Of a DNA stretch of 64,000 nt, positions 1 through 7,800 are shown one piece after another. The notes under the pieces are model-generated. The model was not told the origin of the DNA. It ran no database searches and was given only the letters and a program-made list of their open reading frames with translations. Position 1 is the first letter of the stretch. Each line of letters begins with the position of its first letter. A program made the position numbers and the translations under genes. The stretch is from Bacillus infantis (GTDB lineage: Bacteria; Bacillota; Bacilli; Bacillales; Cytobacillaceae), in assembly GCF_020171945.1 (NCBI RefSeq), contig NZ_JAIVAP010000012.1, positions 1 to 64,000 of the forward strand. Reading direction: 5' to 3'.

Positions 1-48
1 ACAGCTAGGCTTGAAATCATTACAAATAATCATTTCATAAAACTTTCG

Positions 49-118
49 AGGCGCCGTATACCGAACGGTACGTACGGTGCTGTGAGAGGTCGGCACGGTG
101 ACGTTCCTCCTACTCGAT
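49..118 (+). mobile_element. 3' end of a group II intron (domains V and VI)
   Basis: Positions 51-80 fold as a canonical domain V. An 8-bp lower stem (51-58 with 73-80) is followed by the conserved 2-nt CG bulge at 71-72, a 4-bp upper stem (59-62 with 67-70) and a tetraloop at 63-66. The catalytic triad position reads CGC rather than AGC, a variant known in some bacterial classes. Positions 84-115 form domain VI: GAG and AGG pair with CTC and CCT, leaving a single unpaired A at 112 as the branch-point candidate. The 3' end falls near 118 (AT, fitting the AY rule). The intron body and any reverse transcriptase lie outside the window to the left. Confidence 0.8.
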
Positions 119-119
119 T

Positions 120-449
120 GTCCATAAAGCTCCGCCGTAAGGAGAAGAAAGCATTCAGACCAGAGGAGGAGCAAAATCCATTCTCTTGATTGTTACTGAT
201 CCGTTTCCAGGTTTTTATAATAAAAACATAAGAAACGGAAGGATGCTGATAAAAATGATTAGCATGATCATCAGCTTTTTTACTGAAGATAGATATTCCC
301 AAACGAAAGAAAAACAGAGGAATGAACTGTATATTTCACAAAGCCCGTTTTTAAGCAGGGTCCTCCATTGAGCCTGATGCACCATCTGTGTAATTTGCCT
401 GTATATTCTGTATAATGTTGCTATAACTAAATGTACAGGAGGCTGAGTA
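120..449. other. Intergenic stretch between the intron tail and the SDR gene
   Basis: No convincing gene is present. The stretch holds a 38-nt palindrome at 201-238 (CCGTTTC arms outside, a perfect 8-bp GTTTTTAT/ATAAAAAC inside) and a weak terminator-like hairpin at 245-281 (GCTGAT/ATCAGC followed by six T). A TATAAT at 411-416 is the likely -10 element for the SDR gene, without a good -35. Confidence 0.5.
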
Positions 450-1232
450 ATGGAATTGAATCTAAAAGGGAAAACGGCGCTTGTCGCTGCTTCAAGCCAG
501 GGACTTGGAAAGGCGATTGCAGAGGCGCTTCTAAAAGAAGGCGCGAATGTTATGCTGGCAAGCAGGGACGAGGCAAAGCTGAGGAAAGTTAAATCAGAGC
601 TTGAGAATCTTGGCGGTGAGGTGGAGTTCATTCGCGCAGACGTCACTTCAGAAAACGATATTAAAAATATGGTAAAAGCTGCAGCTGAACGTTTTGGAGG
701 AATCGATATCCTGGTCAATAATGCCGGAGGCCCTCCATCAGGCTCTTTTGAAACTCTTTCAGATGAACAATGGTTCCAGTCATTCGAGCTTAACCTGCTC
801 TCATATGTGCGTAATATAAGGGAAGCACTGCCTTATCTGAAGAAAAACGGCGGAAAAATCATTAATATCGCTTCTTCCTCCATTAAAGAGCCGATTCCGG
901 GACTGGTGCTGTCCAATACATTCAGGACAGGGATAGTCGGGCTCTCAAAGACTCTGGCCCAGGAATTTGCTCCATACGGCATTCTTGTGAATACACTGGC
1001 ACCGGGGAGGATCGACACGGACAGGGTAAAGCATCTGGATCAGGTGAATGGGGAAAAAGCGGGTGTCTCCCCTGAGGAGATGAAGGAGAAATCAAAAAAA
1101 TCCATCCCGCTCAATCGCTACGGAACACCCGAAGAGTTTGCAAAGGTTGCTGTTTTTCTGGCCTCGGATGCAAATACCTACATGACAGGAAGCTCCTTCC
1201 TTGTGGATGGGGGCATGGTTAAATCCATCTGA
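450..1232 (+). CDS. SDR-fold oxidoreductase-like protein lacking the catalytic Tyr/Lys
   Basis: This 260-residue protein has the fold of short-chain dehydrogenases/reductases, which are NAD(P)-dependent. It starts with a Rossmann region at 8-20, but the first glycine of the TGxxxGxG motif is replaced (AASSQGLG). NNAGG follows at about 90-94 and the catalytic serine region IASSS at about 140-144. Where the family has YxxxK, this protein reads N-T-F-R-T (about 156-160), so both Tyr and Lys are missing. An SDR subgroup annotated as BKR-like with an imperfect tetrad is known, and this probably belongs to it. The start has AGGAGG 8 nt upstream. It is monocistronic with its own terminator. Substrate and activity are unknown. 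Confidence 0.85.
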   Translation: MELNLKGKTALVAASSQGLGKAIAEALLKEGANVMLASRDEAKLRKVKSELENLGGEVEFIRADVTSENDIKNMVKAAAERFGGIDILVNNAGGPPSGSFETLSDEQWFQSFELNLLSYVRNIREALPYLKKNGGKIINIASSSIKEPIPGLVLSNTFRTGIVGLSKTLAQEFAPYGILVNTLAPGRIDTDRVKHLDQVNGEKAGVSPEEMKEKSKKSIPLNRYGTPEEFAKVAVFLASDANTYMTGSSFLVDGGMVKSI

Positions 1233-1234
1233 AG

Positions 1235-1263
1235 AAAAAGCCGGGAGAAATCCCGGCTTTTTC
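1235..1263 (+). terminator. Intrinsic terminator of the SDR gene
   Basis: A 12-bp stem AAAAAGCCGGGA/TCCCGGCTTTTT encloses a GAAA loop and runs into T residues just after the stop codon. Confidence 0.9.
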
Positions 1264-1353
1264 TATGGGAGGCAATAGTAAAATTTTCCCTTTTTGGAAA
1301 TTGGCGTTTAAGATAACAGACTATAGGAAATGGTAATGGCAAGGAGGTGTGTT

Positions 1354-1812
1354 ATGAAATTATTAGTGCCGCTCCTCTTCCTATTGTCTGCTGCCATCTT
1401 GCCAGGCTGCATGCCTGCAGACGAAAAGGCGATTGTAAACAGGCATGCAGAAGCTTATTTGACGAACCAGAATGAGCTTCAGTTCCGCTTTAAGCTTAAC
1501 AGCCAGATCTTAAGCGGGGAAGAGCTGTTCAAGGTAAAGGTATTAATACATAATCAAAGGCTTGCAAGAGCGCTCGGGACAAAAGAAATTATTTACGGCG
1601 CAGATTCTGTATATGATGGACAGTATATGGAAGCTGAAGAAAATGGCGGAGAGAAAATGGTTTATATGGATCCTATCCCTCTTCAGCAAGATTTGCTCTC
1701 CTCTGACATTGAACAGATGATCTCAAGCGATCAGGCTGTATCGGTCGAAGTGTATAATGATCAAAAAGTCATTGCGGAAGCTTATCTGACCAACTTTTCA
1801 ACCCAGTTTTAA
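1354..1812 (+). CDS. Putative lipoprotein of unknown function
   Basis: The 152-residue product starts at the ATG at 1354, with AAGGAGGTG 4 nt upstream. An upstream in-frame ATG at 1330 has no ribosome binding site. The N-terminus has a type II signal peptide: MKLL, a hydrophobic stretch, and a lipobox ILPGC with the lipidated Cys near residue 19. The mature part is hydrophilic and acidic with no motif I recognise. It is flanked by terminators, so it is transcribed alone. A GTTTAA-N14-GGAAAT match to the sigma-B consensus lies 23 nt upstream of the start. It is probably anchored to the outer face of the membrane. Function unknown. Confidence 0.8.
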   Translation: MKLLVPLLFLLSAAILPGCMPADEKAIVNRHAEAYLTNQNELQFRFKLNSQILSGEELFKVKVLIHNQRLARALGTKEIIYGADSVYDGQYMEAEENGGEKMVYMDPIPLQQDLLSSDIEQMISSDQAVSVEVYNDQKVIAEAYLTNFSTQF

Positions 1813-1867
1813 GGTTTGCTTTCCTGCTGAGCGGGTAAAGAGCTGTACGTGCATAAAATTGGGGATA

Positions 1868-1902
1868 GACCAGGCAGCAGCTGCCTGGTCTTTTGTCATT
1901 TT
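1868..1902 (+). terminator. Intrinsic terminator after the lipoprotein gene
   Basis: A perfect 10-bp stem GACCAGGCAG/CTGCCTGGTC around CAG is followed by TTTTGTCATTTTG. Confidence 0.85.
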
Positions 1903-1996
1903 GTCAGAGAGCGGCAGCAGCAGGACTTGAGGAAAGCTGATCTATTGCCGATATGCTACAATCTAGATGCAGACATAAGCAGAGAGGGGAATGGAA

Positions 1997-2875
1997 ATGG
2001 TATCACCTGAAAACACAACCATCGGCTTCATTGGTACAGGGGTCATGGGGAAGAGCATGGCTAAGAACCTGATAGCGGCAGGCTATTCACTGGCTGTGTA
2101 TACGAGAACAAAGTCCAAGGCCGAAGAGCTTTTGGATCTGGGAGCCCAATGGGCAGATTCCCCCCGGAAGATAGCCGAAGCTTCTGATATCATCATTACG
2201 ATCGTCGGCTACCCGAAGGACGTAGAAGAGATTTATCTTGGGGAAGAAGGCTTGATTGCAAATGGGAAAAAACATTCTTATTTGATTGATATGACAACAT
2301 CTACTCCCACTCTAGCCAAAGAAATCTTTGAAGCTGCCCGTCAGAAGGGACTCAAAGCCATTGATGCACCTGTTTCGGGCGGCGATATAGGTGCGAAGGA
2401 AGGCAGGCTGTCCATCATGGCAGGCGGAGAAAAGGAAGACTTTGACACTCTGCTTCCTTTGCTGGAGGTGCTTGGAAGCAATATCGTACACCAGGGACCG
2501 GCTGGAGCGGGCCAGCACACGAAGATGTGCAATCAAATTGCCATCGCATCCAATATGATCGGCGTCAGTGAAGCGATTGTATATGCAGAAAAGGCAGGGC
2601 TGGATCCAGAGACAGTGCTGAAAAGCATTTCAGCAGGGGCAGCCGGCAGCTGGTCGTTGTCCAATCTGGCCCCAAGAATGATTGCAGGAGACTTCGAGCC
2701 GGGATTTTACATAAAGCATTTTCTGAAAGATATGAATATCGCCCTTGAAGAAGCAAGGCAAATGGGCATGGATACTCCCGGTCTTGCTCTCTCAGAAACG
2801 CTTTACAGGGAGCTTGCTGAAAAAGGAGAAGAAGACAGCGGGACACAGGCCCTTTACAAGCATTGGAAAAAATAA
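1997..2875 (+). CDS. ykwC: NAD(P)-dependent beta-hydroxyacid dehydrogenase, YkwC-like
   Basis: This is a member of the 3-hydroxyisobutyrate/6-phosphogluconate dehydrogenase superfamily, which oxidises short 3-hydroxy acids. Residues 8-15 hold the dinucleotide motif GFIGTGVMG. The substrate-binding signature [11 protein letters not shown] is near 120, and the conserved catalytic lysine lies in [11 protein letters not shown] near 172-182. Length (292) and the GxGxMG start match B. subtilis YkwC. ATG 1997 is preferred over 1991 because GAGGGG then sits 7 nt upstream. It is monocistronic and convergent with patA, sharing a bidirectional terminator. The physiological substrate is not established for the family. 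Confidence 0.85.
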   Translation: MVSPENTTIGFIGTGVMGKSMAKNLIAAGYSLAVYTRTKSKAEELLDLGAQWADSPRKIAEASDIIITIVGYPKDVEEIYLGEEGLIANGKKHSYLIDMTTSTPTLAKEIFEAARQKGLKAIDAPVSGGDIGAKEGRLSIMAGGEKEDFDTLLPLLEVLGSNIVHQGPAGAGQHTKMCNQIAIASNMIGVSEAIVYAEKAGLDPETVLKSISAGAAGSWSLSNLAPRMIAGDFEPGFYIKHFLKDMNIALEEARQMGMDTPGLALSETLYRELAEKGEEDSGTQALYKHWKK

Positions 2876-2905
2876 AAAATTCCAGTTTAGGCAGGATCAA
2901 ACAGG

Positions 2906-2933
2906 AAACCCGCAGTCATTGGACTGCGGGTTT
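2906..2933. terminator. Bidirectional terminator between ykwC and patA
   Basis: The 12-bp perfect stem AAACCCGCAGTC/GACTGCGGGTTT with an ATTG loop can terminate both converging genes. Confidence 0.85.
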
Positions 2934-2942
2934 ACTGCAGTT

Positions 2943-4097
2943 CTACCTGTCCAGCCTGCCAAGATAGGCTTCAAGCCTGTCCAGCCCTTCTTTCAGCGTA
3001 TCCGGCGAATAGGCAAAGGAAAGGCGGAAATAACCTTCTCCGAATTCCGAAAAAGAACTCCCAGGAACGAAAGCGACTTTTACATCGTTTACAAGCTTCA
3101 GGCAAAAATCAAAAGAAGTGATATTTTTTTCCGGAATTTTAACGAAAAAGTAGAAGGCACCGTCCGGCTTGACAACGTCAAGCCCCATGTTTTCCAGGCG
3201 GCCGTACACATAATCCCTTCTAGACAGGTACTCTTCCCTCATAGGAACAGCATCATCGATACCCTCTGTCAGAGCCTCCAGCGCCGCCATCTGGGAGATG
3301 GAAGAAGCGCAGGTGACATTATACTGATGCACCTTCAGGATATGCTTCGCTATTGATTCCGGCGCAAACAGCAGGCCGATTCTCCAGCCTGTCATCGAGT
3401 GTGATTTAGAAAGCCCATTAATGACGATCGTCTGCTCCCGCAGCAGGGAAGAAATTGATGTATGAGGCCTGCCATAGTTCAGCTCGCTGTATATTTCGTC
3501 GGCCAGGATAAAGATATCCCTGCCTTTTACAAGGGCCGCTATTTCTGCTAATTCTTCATCCGTAAGGCTGACGCCGGTCGGGTTGGAGGGGTAAGGCAAA
3601 ACGATGCAGCGGGTCTTCGGGCTGAGATGCCTGCGGATGACATCTGCAGTAAATCGGAACCGGCTTTCCCTTATATCGGCATATACCGGTACTGCACCGC
3701 ACAGCTTTATAATCGGCTCGTACCCTGGATAGACCGGCCCTGGCAGGATGACTTCGGCTCCTTCCTCAAGAATGGTGCGGAACGCAATGTCGATTGCTTC
3801 GCTGGCGCCTGTTGTAACAATCACTTCATTTTCTGCATTATATTCCATCTTGTATTTTTGCCGGACAAAAGAGGCAGCCGCTTCTCTTAGCCTAATATCA
3901 CCGGCATTATGGGTGTAGGATGTAAAGCCGCTGTCAATCGCTTTTTTTGCAGCATCCCTGACATGAAGGGGAGTAGGGAAATCAGGCTGTCCAATTGTGA
4001 GGGAAATCATGTCCTTTGTCCCTGCCACCATATTGAAGAATCTCCTGATGCCCGATATTTCAATTTGTTGCACGCTTTTATTTATCAAATGTTCCAA
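2943..4097 (-). CDS. patA: Aminotransferase PatA (N-acetyl-LL-diaminopimelate aminotransferase)
   Basis: This fold-type I PLP aminotransferase has 384 residues. It carries the YPSNPTG motif, the D-E-I-Y segment that contacts the cofactor pyridine, and SKSHSMTGWR with the Schiff-base lysine. The family accepts aromatic and dicarboxylic substrates. The B. subtilis orthologue is assigned to the transamination step of the acetylase branch of lysine/diaminopimelate synthesis. That fits the presence of dapH and dapL about 18 kb away in this window. The ATG at 4097 has AGGAGGTAC closely upstream. Cytoplasmic. It is transcribed alone. Confidence 0.9.
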   Translation of the reverse strand: MEHLINKSVQQIEISGIRRFFNMVAGTKDMISLTIGQPDFPTPLHVRDAAKKAIDSGFTSYTHNAGDIRLREAAASFVRQKYKMEYNAENEVIVTTGASEAIDIAFRTILEEGAEVILPGPVYPGYEPIIKLCGAVPVYADIRESRFRFTADVIRRHLSPKTRCIVLPYPSNPTGVSLTDEELAEIAALVKGRDIFILADEIYSELNYGRPHTSISSLLREQTIVINGLSKSHSMTGWRIGLLFAPESIAKHILKVHQYNVTCASSISQMAALEALTEGIDDAVPMREEYLSRRDYVYGRLENMGLDVVKPDGAFYFFVKIPEKNITSFDFCLKLVNDVKVAFVPGSSFSEFGEGYFRLSFAYSPDTLKEGLDRLEAYLGRLDR

Positions 4098-4337
4098 AAT
4101 ATGTACCTCCTACAGAAAGTGCTGGAGAGAAGATGATGCCCAGCTGTGCTATTCAATAGCAATATTTTATCAGATTTAACGAATTGTAACCATGCAGGCT
4201 GTTTCGCAAGATGAGTTTTGGGGTAAAAGTTGGTGGTTTGATATTCCAATTATGGTTTATTTAAGGATGAATCAGCTATTGAATATCGGCAGGGAAACCT
4301 TTAACATGGAATTGATAATGGTAAGGGAGGTATTTTG

Positions 4338-4871
4338 GTGGAGGCAGCATTTGAAAAACAAAACTATCCAGAACAAAAGGAGTATGGGGGTTTTTGGCTC
4401 AGATTCGGGGCCTACCTGATTGACGGTATCATAGTGGGGATTCCAATCGGCATTATAACAACTATCATCTTTGCTGCTTTTCTTGGCACCTCGGATGCAG
4501 TCATGTCTTCCTTCTCTGATCCGGCATATCTGGATTCCGGAGAGATGACAGAAGCTGAGGCCATGGACTTTTTCGGCCGCTACATTGGAGCTTTACTGCT
4601 GACTTTACTTATCAGTACAGTAATTGCGGTAGCCTATTATGCAGGTTTGCATGCATCTAAATGGCAGGCCACCATCGGCAAGAAGCTCGTTGGCTTGAAA
4701 GTGACTGATCTTCGCGGAAACAGGATTTCATTCTGGAGAGCGCTTGGCAGATATTTTGCTATGGCTTTTTTATCAGGCATCCTGCTGATCGGCTTTATTT
4801 TGGCCGCCTTTACGGAAAGAAAGCAGGCTCTGCATGATATGATTGCCGGCACGGTTGTTGTAAGAAACTGA
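4338..4871 (+). CDS. RDD family membrane protein
   Basis: The 177-residue protein matches the RDD family (Arg-Asp-Asp). GFWLRFGAYLIDGIIVG provides the first Arg/Asp pair in TM1. A second TM follows the acidic loop, then WQATIGKKLVGLKVTD, typical of the family core, and a third TM with WRALGRYF. The GTG at 4338 is chosen because AGGGAGG lies 7 nt upstream; a TTG one codon earlier is too close. The family is broadly linked to membrane stress and, in some members, Na+/H+ exchange, but the role here is unknown. Its own terminator follows. Confidence 0.8.
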   Translation: MEAAFEKQNYPEQKEYGGFWLRFGAYLIDGIIVGIPIGIITTIIFAAFLGTSDAVMSSFSDPAYLDSGEMTEAEAMDFFGRYIGALLLTLLISTVIAVAYYAGLHASKWQATIGKKLVGLKVTDLRGNRISFWRALGRYFAMAFLSGILLIGFILAAFTERKQALHDMIAGTVVVRN

Positions 4872-4897
4872 GAAAAATAATGCTGGGGGAAAAAGGG

Positions 4898-4926
4898 GCC
4901 GCAAGCAATTGCGGCTGCCTTTTTTT
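4898..4926 (+). terminator. Intrinsic terminator after the RDD gene
   Basis: Stem GCCGCAA/TTGCGGC with a GCAA loop, followed by TGCC and seven T. Confidence 0.85.
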
Positions 4927-4994
4927 ATAGGTAATAAAGGATTTTATAAGGAAGACGCTGAATGTATTAACTAGTAAGAGGAGGTGCATCTCAG

Positions 4995-5465
4995 TTGAAG
5001 AAACAAGATTTGATTGAACATAATGAAAGGATTTCAGAATGGGTTCATTCTCTGAAAGAAGCGGGTGATGAGGCATGGCTTGCGCCGACAGCCGAGGGTA
5101 AATGGCCGCCGGCTGCTATTATCAGCCATATGCTGTTCTGGGATCAGTTTTCCTTGACCGAAAGATTTCCGTACTTTGCAGAAGGGGCTAAGCTGCCCAA
5201 TTTCCCGGATTTTCAGAAAATCAATGATGAAGCAGAGGTTTACGCCCTAAGCGGGGCCGCCAAAGAGGAAATTCTGCGCCAGTTTGCCGAAACGAGGGCC
5301 AGGATCATTCAATTGCTTGAAGGCCTGGATGACAGCGACCTGGATAAGGAATTCTTCATTGGCGGCAATAAAATTTCGGCAAGAGAATATTTCATGGACT
5401 TTGCTGAACATGATTTGCATCATAAAGAGCAGGTGGAGCAGTTCTTGAATTCCCGCCGCGGCTGA
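4995..5465 (+). CDS. DinB/YfiT-like four-helix-bundle protein
   Basis: The 156-residue protein resembles the DinB superfamily of metal-binding four-helix bundles. Histidines fall where that fold places its metal triad: in IISHMLFWDQF (near residue 40) and in the C-terminal AEHDLHHKEQ (near 136-142). Some relatives are bacillithiol transferases; others have no assigned role. The TTG start at 4995 follows GAGGAGGTG at 8-nt spacing. It stands alone between a terminator and a convergent tetR gene. The DNA-damage link of the family name should not be assumed. Substrate unknown. Confidence 0.7.
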   Translation: MKKQDLIEHNERISEWVHSLKEAGDEAWLAPTAEGKWPPAAIISHMLFWDQFSLTERFPYFAEGAKLPNFPDFQKINDEAEVYALSGAAKEEILRQFAETRARIIQLLEGLDDSDLDKEFFIGGNKISAREYFMDFAEHDLHHKEQVEQFLNSRRG

Positions 5466-5500
5466 GTCCTCCCAATAGCCAAAAGAGATCAGCCGCTATG

Positions 5501-6097
5501 CTAATAATGAGAGCTCTTCAATCTAAAAAGGTAAAGCCCCGCCATACTGGCCATCAGTTCTTCCAGTGATTCCTGCTCATAATGATGGACCCAGTGAAAA
5601 AGGGTTCCGAAGAAAGAGTTCACAATCATCTGTGCAAAAGGATCCGCATCTATGGAACTGGAAAACTCGTTGGATTCCTGGCCCTCCTTAATCATGCTGG
5701 CCAGGAAATCCTTGAAAAATCCGGTCATTTTAAGTTCGGAATGCTGAAAGTCTTTCTGGACCGTCATAATATGAAAAATAGATAAAAGCAGATTTGGGCC
5801 GTATTCTTCATTGACTGCTGCCATTTTGCTGAAGAGCGCCATAAATGCCGCCTCGGTGCTTGTACAGGATTCGTATTCTGATTTAAAATCCTTGAGCATA
5901 GCTATTTGATGAGATCCGATTGCGTGCAGCGCCGCTTCTTTGGATGTGAAATAATTAAAGAATGTACCTTTGGCTACACCGGCATGATTGCTGATTTGCT
6001 GAACGGTCGTATTTTGAAAGCCCTGCTTTTTGAATAGCTCGATCGCACTGTCAAATAAAAGCTGTTTTGTCTGTTCTTTTTGTTCCTTCCTCCTCAT
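5501..6097 (-). CDS. TetR/AcrR family transcriptional regulator
   Basis: The 198-residue protein has a TetR N-terminal helix-turn-helix at roughly 10-55. It is recognisable by the spacing FKKQGFQNTTVQQISNHAGV and GTFFNYFTSKEAAL, which includes the typical Y-F pair. The C-terminal ligand-binding part is family-variable. It is transcribed divergently from the MFS transporter gene starting at 6370. That arrangement is usual for a local repressor of an exporter, and this is an inference. No clear long palindrome was found in the intergenic region, so the operator is not placed. Confidence 0.85.
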   Translation of the reverse strand: MRRKEQKEQTKQLLFDSAIELFKKQGFQNTTVQQISNHAGVAKGTFFNYFTSKEAALHAIGSHQIAMLKDFKSEYESCTSTEAAFMALFSKMAAVNEEYGPNLLLSIFHIMTVQKDFQHSELKMTGFFKDFLASMIKEGQESNEFSSSIDADPFAQMIVNSFFGTLFHWVHHYEQESLEELMASMAGLYLFRLKSSHY

Positions 6098-6369
6098 CGT
6101 TCCCCACCTTTGAATTAATTCCTGTCATTATACCATAATCGTCCTGAATAATTATTGAAAAACTTAAATTTATATGAAGCGTACTTCTTTGTAAATTAAT
6201 TGTAAAAAGAAAGGTATTTTGTACTAAGAGATTGAATATATGATGGATGGGGAGAGGGGGATGAAAGAGAAAGGGGCTCTGCAGCCTGTTTACCAGCAGG
6301 TCAAGCAGGTATACAATGAAACTGGAAAGAAAAAGAGAATATGAAAAAAGAAAAAAAGGGGTTGTAAGG

Positions 6370-7707
6370 ATGCCTGCACTGGAAAAGAAGCAGACAGCTA
6401 AGGCAGGAAGCGGCATAAGCCCTTGGAAGCTGTATTTCACACTTCCTGTTATATCATGGGCTTTATACGATTTTGCCAATACGATATTTTCATCCAATAT
6501 CAATACTATTTTTTTCCCGTTTTATCTGGATGAAGTGGTCGGGACGAGCGAGGTGCTCGATCAGATTGCCAGCACTTTTATCTCTTATTCGAACGCAGTA
6601 GCAAGTTTCTTTTTAGTTTTATTTTCACCGCTGTTCGGTGTCATGATCGACAGGACCGGAAGAAAGAAGAAATACATTGTCATATTTACACTCATTTCCG
6701 TGGCGGCCATCATCCTGATGGGGCTTTTTGCAGGAAGCAGCATGGACAGTACCATATTCGGGCTCCCGATGTCCCTGGCGCTCGTGGTGGTGTCCTTTGT
6801 GATAGCCAAGTTCTTTTTCCATTCCAGCCTGGTTTTCTATGATTCTATGATTACAGATATAGGGACCAAAGAGAATATTCCCCTAATTTCCGGCTTTGGG
6901 GTTGCTGTCGGATATATCGGTACATTAGTAGGGCTCACTGTCTATCCTTTTATAGGAGATGACAATTTTCATGAAGCCTTCATTCCGACCGGGATCTTAT
7001 TCCTTATATTTTCACTGCCGCTTTTCTTCTTTGTAAAAGATAATCCCAAGCCTGCGGCTAAATTAAAGAAAGAATCTTTTTTGTCCGGCTACAGGGAAAT
7101 CTATCAAACCTTCAAAGAGATGAAGCTGTATAAGCCGGTCTTTACTTTTATGATTGCTTATTTCTTTTTAAATGATGCGATAGCCACAACAATCGCCATG
7201 ATGGCAATCTATGCAAAAGCAATCATTGGCTTTTCCACAGGCCAATTCATCCTTCTTTATCTGGTGTCCACCTTATCAAGCATCATCGGCTCATTTATTT
7301 TCGGTTATATCACGAAAGCTAAGGGGGCGAACAAGGCTGTCAGATATGTTGGCATATTGCTTATGGCAGCCCTTATCATAGCCACTTTTGCTGTCAACGA
7401 AGCGATGTTCTGGGCAGCAGGAAGCATGTTTGGCGTTTCCCTGGGAGCAATGTGGGTGACAACCAGGACGTATATTGTTGAGCTGACACCCGAGCACAAA
7501 AGGGGGCAGTTTTTCGGGCTGTTTGCCTTTTCCGGGAAGGTTTCGTCCATCATCGGCCCTCTCCTTTACGGAAGCATCACGCTCATTTTTGCGGATTGGG
7601 GCGATATTGCCAGCCGAATGGCACTTGGATCCCTCATGATCCTTACCATCATCGGCCTTGTTGTCCATTCAAGAATCCAGCAGCCGGATGAGGTGCAGCA
7701 GGACTGA
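6370..7707 (+). CDS. MFS transporter, UMF1/Atg22-like
   Basis: The roughly 445-residue integral membrane protein has about 12 hydrophobic segments. The start WALYDFANTIFSSNINTI is the signature of the UMF1 (Atg22-like) branch of the major facilitator superfamily, and MIDRTGRKKK matches the cytoplasmic loop 2-3 MFS motif. The ATG at 6370 is preferred because AAGGGG lies 8 nt upstream; an in-frame ATG at 6316 extends the protein by 18 basic residues and has a poor ribosome site. The divergent TetR gene is the likely regulator. The transported compound is unknown. Confidence 0.8.
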   Translation: MPALEKKQTAKAGSGISPWKLYFTLPVISWALYDFANTIFSSNINTIFFPFYLDEVVGTSEVLDQIASTFISYSNAVASFFLVLFSPLFGVMIDRTGRKKKYIVIFTLISVAAIILMGLFAGSSMDSTIFGLPMSLALVVVSFVIAKFFFHSSLVFYDSMITDIGTKENIPLISGFGVAVGYIGTLVGLTVYPFIGDDNFHEAFIPTGILFLIFSLPLFFFVKDNPKPAAKLKKESFLSGYREIYQTFKEMKLYKPVFTFMIAYFFLNDAIATTIAMMAIYAKAIIGFSTGQFILLYLVSTLSSIIGSFIFGYITKAKGANKAVRYVGILLMAALIIATFAVNEAMFWAAGSMFGVSLGAMWVTTRTYIVELTPEHKRGQFFGLFAFSGKVSSIIGPLLYGSITLIFADWGDIASRMALGSLMILTIIGLVVHSRIQQPDEVQQD

Positions 7708-7731
7708 TATCTGGATTTAAGGCTGCCTTAT

Positions 7732-7758
7732 TAAACTGAGACGGGTTCCTGCCGATAT
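7732..7758 (+). promoter_or_regulatory. Sigma-D (flagellar/chemotaxis) promoter of cheV
   Basis: TAAA at 7732-7735, 15 nt, then GCCGATAT at 7751-7758 matches the B. subtilis sigma-D consensus (TAAA-N14-16-GCCGATAT) exactly. It sits 42 nt before the cheV start, so cheV should be expressed with the motility regulon. Confidence 0.85.
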
Positions 7759-7800
7759 AAATGAAGAGACCAGTTTTTTTGAAGAGGGCAGGAGATTAAT

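Noticed and set aside
2745-3356. 203-codon ORF spanning the ykwC end and the patA region
   Set aside because: It crosses a terminator and is a shadow of two well-supported genes.
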